Part shown: positions 60,237 through 64,000 of the stretch, piece by piece
How positions within the stretch are numbered: position 1 is the stretch's first letter
How the letters are laid out: every line of letters starts with the position of its first letter
NCBI GenBank assembly: GCA_040768445.1
Contig: JAXGMV010000001.1
Coordinates: 806,001-870,000, forward strand
Direction of reading: 5' to 3'
DNA: 64,000 bases
Source of the DNA: JAXGMV01 sp040768445
GTDB taxonomy: Bacteria > Chloroflexota > Anaerolineae > Anaerolineales > Anaerolineaceae
The notes under the pieces: model-generated
Told to the model about the DNA's origin: nothing
The model's database searches: none
Seen by the model: only the letters and a program-made list of their open reading frames with translations
Position numbers and translations under genes: made by a program

Positions 60237-60938
60237 TTAAATTTTATGGGGCTTTGCGTCAGGCTTGACGCTCTGCTGTGTCAGTTCGATCATCTGCGGC
60301 AGCAGCGGGTGATCGCGGTACACGCCGCGCAGGTGCTCTGGCAGCAGGGCGGCTATGCGCGCCATCAGTTCATCGGTCAGGCGAGCCAGCGTCTGTGATT
60401 TGCTTTCATTTTCCAACGCCTCAACGCTCATCATCGGGCCGTAGCGCAGGTTGATCACTGGCCTGCCCAGGCACAGCATTTTCTTCACAGCCGTCTCACT
60501 GCCATCTATCCCCACCGGCACGATCGGCACGTTGTGCTTCATAGCCAGAAGAACGGTGCCGCTCTTGGCTTCGATCAAGCCGCCCACCTGGCTGCGGGTG
60601 CCCTCGGGGGCGATACCCAGCGACTTCCCTTCGGCAAATACCTCGCCTGCCATGCGGAAAGCGGTGAAATCTGCCTTGGTGCGGTCAATCCAGATACCTT
60701 CAGCAGTCTTAACAAACCATGCAAACAACCAGTGATCCTTGTACTTATCGGTAACCAGGGCAGTCATGTCAGGCCTGGCAGGGCAGCAGAACAGCAGGGG
60801 AATATCCAGCCGGCTGAGGTGGTTGGTGGCGATGATCACCGCCCCCTCTTTCGGGATATTTTCAATGCCGTAGTAAGTTGTGCGTGTGAGGATGTGCAGT
60901 AAACCGCTGATCAGTTTTCGAAAAGACTCTTTTTTCAT
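60237..60938 (-). CDS. PlsC-type 1-acyl-glycerol-3-phosphate acyltransferase-like protein
   Basis: 233 residues from the ATG at 60938. The catalytic HX4D motif is HLSRLD (His40, Asp45) and the glycerol-phosphate motif is PEGTRS (112-115 EGTR). Motif IV is IVPVGIDG. It acylates lysophosphatidic acid or a related lysophospholipid at the inner membrane face. 35 bp downstream of the PrsW gene and probably last in the tmk-selenoprotein-PrsW operon. Start choice rests on homologue length, since the upstream frame is open but reads as non-family sequence. Confidence 0.85.
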   Translation of the reverse strand: MKKESFRKLISGLLHILTRTTYYGIENIPKEGAVIIATNHLSRLDIPLLFCCPARPDMTALVTDKYKDHWLFAWFVKTAEGIWIDRTKADFTAFRMAGEVFAEGKSLGIAPEGTRSQVGGLIEAKSGTVLLAMKHNVPIVPVGIDGSETAVKKMLCLGRPVINLRYGPMMSVEALENESKSQTLARLTDELMARIAALLPEHLRGVYRDHPLLPQMIELTQQSVKPDAKPHKI

Positions 60939-60973
60939 TTCAATAATGTTCCTTGAGTGTAATCTATCAAGTG

Positions 60974-62236
60974 TCAGGCTTGTGCTGTTTGCCCCATGCG
61001 CAGGCGGCGGTTGATCAGCACCAACAGGGCGGTCATGAAGGCCATCAATGCACCGATAAAATACGGTGCGGCCGTGCCAAGTGCCATCAGGGTGCTGTTT
61101 TCCGGCTTGAGTGCCAGCAGACCGCTGGCGGCACCGAACAAGTTCCACAGGCCGTGCAGCCCTACGGCAAGTATAAATGCAGCTGCCAATTTGAGCCAGC
61201 CGCCGGGCGCACGCAAGTTGGCAATGGCCGCGCCGGTCAATCCGGCGGTGGTCATATGCAGCAAGCCGGTACCGCAGCGTGCCAGCACTACCATCACCCA
61301 GCTATCAGCCGACGCCGCGTTAGCGAGCATCAATGCGCTCTCAAATACGGCAAAACACAACCCGCTGATCATGCCGTACACAAATCCTTCAGACGGGGTC
61401 AATCCTTTTATGGCCAGCAGCCATACCGCCAGCGGCTTGATCAGTTCTTCGATCAGCGGCACGATGCCGGCCGCCAGCGCCAGGATGGTGAAAGCCACAG
61501 CCGGGCTGGCAATCAGCGGCGCCAACATCTCCTGCAGGGCTTCCATGTTCGGGGCGGCCTCAGTCAAACCCTCGGTCAGGCGGGTAATCTGTGCCATCAG
61601 TTCCGGCTGCTGCGATGCCCACAGGGCAAACAAAATCACAACGATGACCAATACCACAAGCTCAAGCAGGATGGTGATGAACGGCACAGCCAGCAGACCA
61701 AAGGCGGCGGTGCCCCACTGCCTGAGCGGTGTCCCAGCCCGCAGGCCGTTCACCCCCAGGCTGAAGAAGAACAGGAAAACGGCACACAGCACCATTAACT
61801 GCACAGGCGGCACAACCAGCAGCGCTAAAGGCGGCACCTTCAGGGCTGCGGCGCCAATCACCAGCAGTACCGGCACGCACAGCAACAGGATGAGCGGCAG
61901 GCGTTCGTAACGCGCCAGGTTGAGGCGGGGCTGCTTGCCGCGCAGGCTGAGAAACGCCAGCACAGCACCCGGCAGGAGCAGGGCTGCAAACAGCGCCGAA
62001 GCCCATGCCCCAGAAAAATATGGCAGCGCTGCCAGGCTGGCAAACCCGTCCCCGGCGGCTGTGACAATTCCCATCACCAGCGATGAGAGCCCTGAAGTGA
62101 CAAACAACGCCACACCCAGCGCCGCACCCAATAGTAAAGCCAGGCTGGAGAACTTCCAGCCTGGTTTTTGTCCTTGTATGCTCTCCGGTGCTGCAGTTTC
62201 CTGCTGGTTCAACGGACTTGCCTCAATATCGTTCAC
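60974..62236 (-). CDS. PrsW-family glutamic intramembrane protease
   Basis: 420 residues with about ten membrane spans. The family motifs are LIEELIKPLAVW with Glu263-Glu264, FAVFES (Phe295, Glu299), His327 in LLHMTT and His361 in HGLWN. PrsW in Bacillus cuts anti-sigma factor RsiW, and PrsW-like members are also linked to CAAX-type proteolysis. Its substrate here is unknown; no sigma/anti-sigma pair is adjacent. Seven bases separate it from the selenoprotein gene, so they are one operon. Confidence 0.87.
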   Translation of the reverse strand: MNDIEASPLNQQETAAPESIQGQKPGWKFSSLALLLGAALGVALFVTSGLSSLVMGIVTAAGDGFASLAALPYFSGAWASALFAALLLPGAVLAFLSLRGKQPRLNLARYERLPLILLLCVPVLLVIGAAALKVPPLALLVVPPVQLMVLCAVFLFFFSLGVNGLRAGTPLRQWGTAAFGLLAVPFITILLELVVLVIVVILFALWASQQPELMAQITRLTEGLTEAAPNMEALQEMLAPLIASPAVAFTILALAAGIVPLIEELIKPLAVWLLAIKGLTPSEGFVYGMISGLCFAVFESALMLANAASADSWVMVVLARCGTGLLHMTTAGLTGAAIANLRAPGGWLKLAAAFILAVGLHGLWNLFGAASGLLALKPENSTLMALGTAAPYFIGALMAFMTALLVLINRRLRMGQTAQA

Positions 62237-62243
62237 GTTGCCT

Positions 62244-63758
62244 CTACTTCACCTCAATTTTTACCGAGATGATCCTGTCGGGCACAGCGTTCAGCCCGGC
62301 TTCGGTGGTCGGGTCAACTTCGGTCAGGCTTTCAACCACGTCCATGCCCTCGATGACCTCGCCAAAGATGGTGTACCCACCATTCAGCTCCGGCACGGCA
62401 TCATATGTGATGAAAAATTGGCTGCCGTTCGTATCGACGCCTGAATTGGCCATGCCAACCACGCCGGCTTTGTCATACGTCAGGTCCGCGCTGATCTCAT
62501 TGCCAAAGACATAGCCGGGGCCGCCGGCACCTGTGCCGGTCGGGTCACCGGCCTGCGCCACAAAGCCGGGTATGACGCGGTGGAAAGGCGTATCATCAAA
62601 CCAGCCCTGCTGCGCCAGGAAGACAAAACTGCTGACGGTGGTCGGTGCTTTGTCGGCAAACAACTTGATCACCACGTCGCCCTTGGTGGTTTTGATCGTG
62701 GCGGTGTAGCTCTCTTCAAGGTTCGGCAGGGGTGCAGGGCATTCTTTGAACATGCTGTCCTGGAAGTTGTACAGATCCATCACTGCGGTGAAGCTGCGCA
62801 GATCAATTGCCTGCAGGATGGTGTTATTGATCAGGGTATAAGGGGTGTAGTCCAGCCCGGCTGCTTCGGCAACCCGGTAAGCGCCGGCGATTTGGTCCAC
62901 AATTTCTTTCGAGTCGAGGTCGGTCTTGAACTGTTCGACATCCAGCCCGAGATCTTCTGCGGTGTCGTACAGGTAAGTCTTGAATTCATCCGGCCTGTCA
63001 TTAAAGGGCTGTGACCAGTCGGACTGGTGCTCCATCAGGTAGTCCTTCATCTCAAAGAACTTATCCTGCCTGCCGGCTGCCTCAGCAGCCTGTGCAGCCA
63101 GCGCAGAAAGCGGGTGTGACGGCAGGGGAAAATGACGGAAGACGGTGCGAACCTGTTCGGGGTATTTCTGGCGGAGTTGAGCCAACACGGGCTCAAGCAT
63201 GGCGCAGTATGGTCATTGAAAGTCGCTGTAAACGATGACGGTGATCTCCGCATCGTCCGGTCCCAGCACCCAATCATCCTCTGTCACCGGTGTAATGTCA
63301 GTGCGGGCATTTGACATAAACGTCTCAATCAGGTTGTACGGCTCGCAGTCAGCCGGGATGCCTGCGCCGACCGACTGGACCGGAACAGACTTTGTACTCT
63401 CTGGTACCGCTGCCGTTGGGACGGCTGTTGGCGGAACTTCTGCGGTCTTTTTATCACGCCCCAGTGCAAACCAGAAGCCGCCGGCAATAAGAGCGACAAC
63501 TAAAACGGCTCCTGCCACTGCCAGCCACTTCATATTAGCGTTCTTTGGCTGTGATGGGGGTTGTGCTGATGTCGGTGACTGAGCCTGTCGAAGTCCCGTC
63601 TCAGGCTCTCCATCAGGTGACGGTGGCGGCACTGTGCCGTCCACCGAACGGATGTTCTTCAGCGAGTCGCCAAACTGCGTGTTGCAGTAAGGACAAAACA
63701 CCACGTTGTTGCGGATTTTCTTACCGCAGCTCGGGCAAAAGATATAATTTTCTTCCAT
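62244..63758 (-). CDS. Selenoprotein: zinc ribbon, membrane anchor, DsbA-like thioredoxin with UPYC, cyclophilin
   Basis: 504 residues if the in-frame TGA at 63215-63213 is read as selenocysteine (Sec182). Reading through joins two halves of one protein in the same frame: VYSDFQ-TGA-PYC gives UPYC in the place of the CPYC active site of a DsbA-like thioredoxin. The thioredoxin domain's cis-Pro is at YTPYTLIN (Pro306). N-terminal zinc ribbon Cys8, 11, 22, 25; membrane span 78-99; the C-terminal cyclophilin PPIase has FHRVIPGFVAQAGDP (392-406) and GSQFFIT (445-451). The enzyme would be an extracytoplasmic redox/proline isomerase folding factor. A SECIS-like hairpin follows the TGA. Alternative: a Cys TGT/TGC mutated to TGA, an inactivated gene; intact downstream coding and the hairpin argue against that. 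Confidence 0.85.
63177..63215 (-). promoter_or_regulatory. UGA codon and bacterial SECIS element
   Basis: TGA at 63215-63213. After 16 nt, TTGAGCC (63196-63190) pairs perfectly with GGCTCAA (63183-63177) around the 6-nt loop CGTGTT (63189-63184). A short perfect stem at this distance, with G among the first two loop bases, fits the bacterial SECIS consensus recognised by SelB. Confidence 0.75.
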
Positions 63759-63833
63759 GATCTTAATTTGCTCCTACCTTATCCTAAATTTTTCTACCAA
63801 TAATTAACTAAACTGTACCTGTCGCTGTGCGGG

Positions 63834-64000
63834 TCAGGAAATCAGCTGCAATACTGAAGCGAGCAGTTCGTTATAGACTTCATCCTGCGAGCGGCCGGCA
63901 TCGATCACCTGCCAGCGACCCGGTTCGGCGGCAGCCAGCTCAAGGTAGCCGCTGCGCACCCGCCGGTGATACGCCAGCTCATAGTCATCCATGCGGTTCC
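63834..64000 (-). CDS. tmk: Thymidylate kinase, C-terminal part (cut by window edge)
   Basis: The last 54 codons of a gene entering from the right edge: NRMDDYELAYHRRVRSGYLE and then ELAAAEPGRWQVIDAG. This matches the C-terminal lid-to-end region of dTMP kinases (RxE/D-x-F-x-x-RV-x-x-GY-x-x-LA). It converts dTMP to dTDP. The stop is 75 bp upstream of the selenoprotein start on the same strand, so it heads that operon. The P-loop is outside the window. Confidence 0.8.
   Translation of the reverse strand, partial: NRMDDYELAYHRRVRSGYLELAAAEPGRWQVIDAGRSQDEVYNELLASVLQLIS

Noticed and set aside
60939..61148. 70-codon N-terminal extension of the acyltransferase
   Set aside because: It overlaps the PrsW gene, has no family resemblance and no ribosome site.
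62244..63200. Stand-alone cyclophilin gene starting at the ATG at 63200
   Set aside because: The ATG is inside the thioredoxin active-site region, has no ribosome site, and would lack the redox motif and membrane anchor. Reading through the TGA gives one coherent protein.
1..64000. tRNA, rRNA and transposase genes
   Set aside because: Read for T-arm (GGTTCGAATCC-like) words, 16S/23S signatures and DDE transposase motifs; none convincing. A tRNAscan run would settle small RNA genes.

Overview
The window reads as chromosomal DNA of a heterotrophic, probably anaerobic bacterium. Most genes are GC-rich. Peptide-binding lipoproteins with long Ala/Pro/Glu linkers after the lipobox, CotH, YitT, PrsW and zinc-ribbon membrane proteins, many short palindromic repeats, and an hgcAB pair together suggest Chloroflexota (Anaerolineae). 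That assignment is inference; there is no rRNA gene here to confirm it.

Layout. 1-3.7 kb: accessory DNA with the end of a type III restriction helicase, a Bro-N/Fic fusion and the stump of a second helicase, the last two lying between 36-bp direct repeats copied from the 3' end of a nucleotidyltransferase gene. 3.7-9 kb: nucleotidyltransferase, deoxynucleoside kinase, zinc-ribbon membrane protein, YitT, lysoplasmalogenase-like protein, Era. 9.0-9.65 kb: a possible orphan leucine leader/attenuator and dispersed repeats. 9.65-11 kb: hgcA-hgcB, the mercury methylation pair, behind a clear promoter. 11.1-19.2 kb: oligopeptidase F and a five-gene peptide ABC importer with an OsmC gene. 19.4-23.5 kb: CotH lipoprotein and an AT-rich GmrSD-type (DUF262/DUF1524) restriction gene. 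23.7-35.3 kb: a second-type DnaE, a UbiA-family prenyltransferase, an amidohydrolase, a tandem-repeat intergenic block, two nucleoside phosphorylases, an S9 peptidase and an EamA transporter.

35.4-43.8 kb is an AT-rich defence-like island. One strand carries nurA, herA, a 53-codon ORF, an SMC/Rad50-like ATPase and a winged-helix protein, tightly coupled. The opposite strand, converging on it, carries a D12-class adenine methylase followed by a sigma-70 factor with a four-cysteine, PAS-like insertion. This is the best candidate here for an undescribed multi-gene system.

44-64 kb: MFS transporter, GIY-YIG protein, a second peptide importer (dppABC type), a serine beta-lactamase-like hydrolase, a MATE exporter, three SAM methyltransferases, the SRP RNA gene (ffs), a TetR repressor with a visible promoter and operator, a UvrD/PcrA helicase, and an operon of dTMP kinase, a thioredoxin-cyclophilin fusion, PrsW and a PlsC-type acyltransferase. 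The thioredoxin-cyclophilin gene has an in-frame TGA exactly where the first Cys of a CPYC motif belongs, followed by a perfect SECIS-like hairpin. It is therefore called a selenoprotein.

The headline items are the selenoprotein, hgcAB, and the NurA-HerA-SMC island with its own sigma factor and methylase. No tRNA, rRNA, CRISPR array or complete insertion sequence was found.
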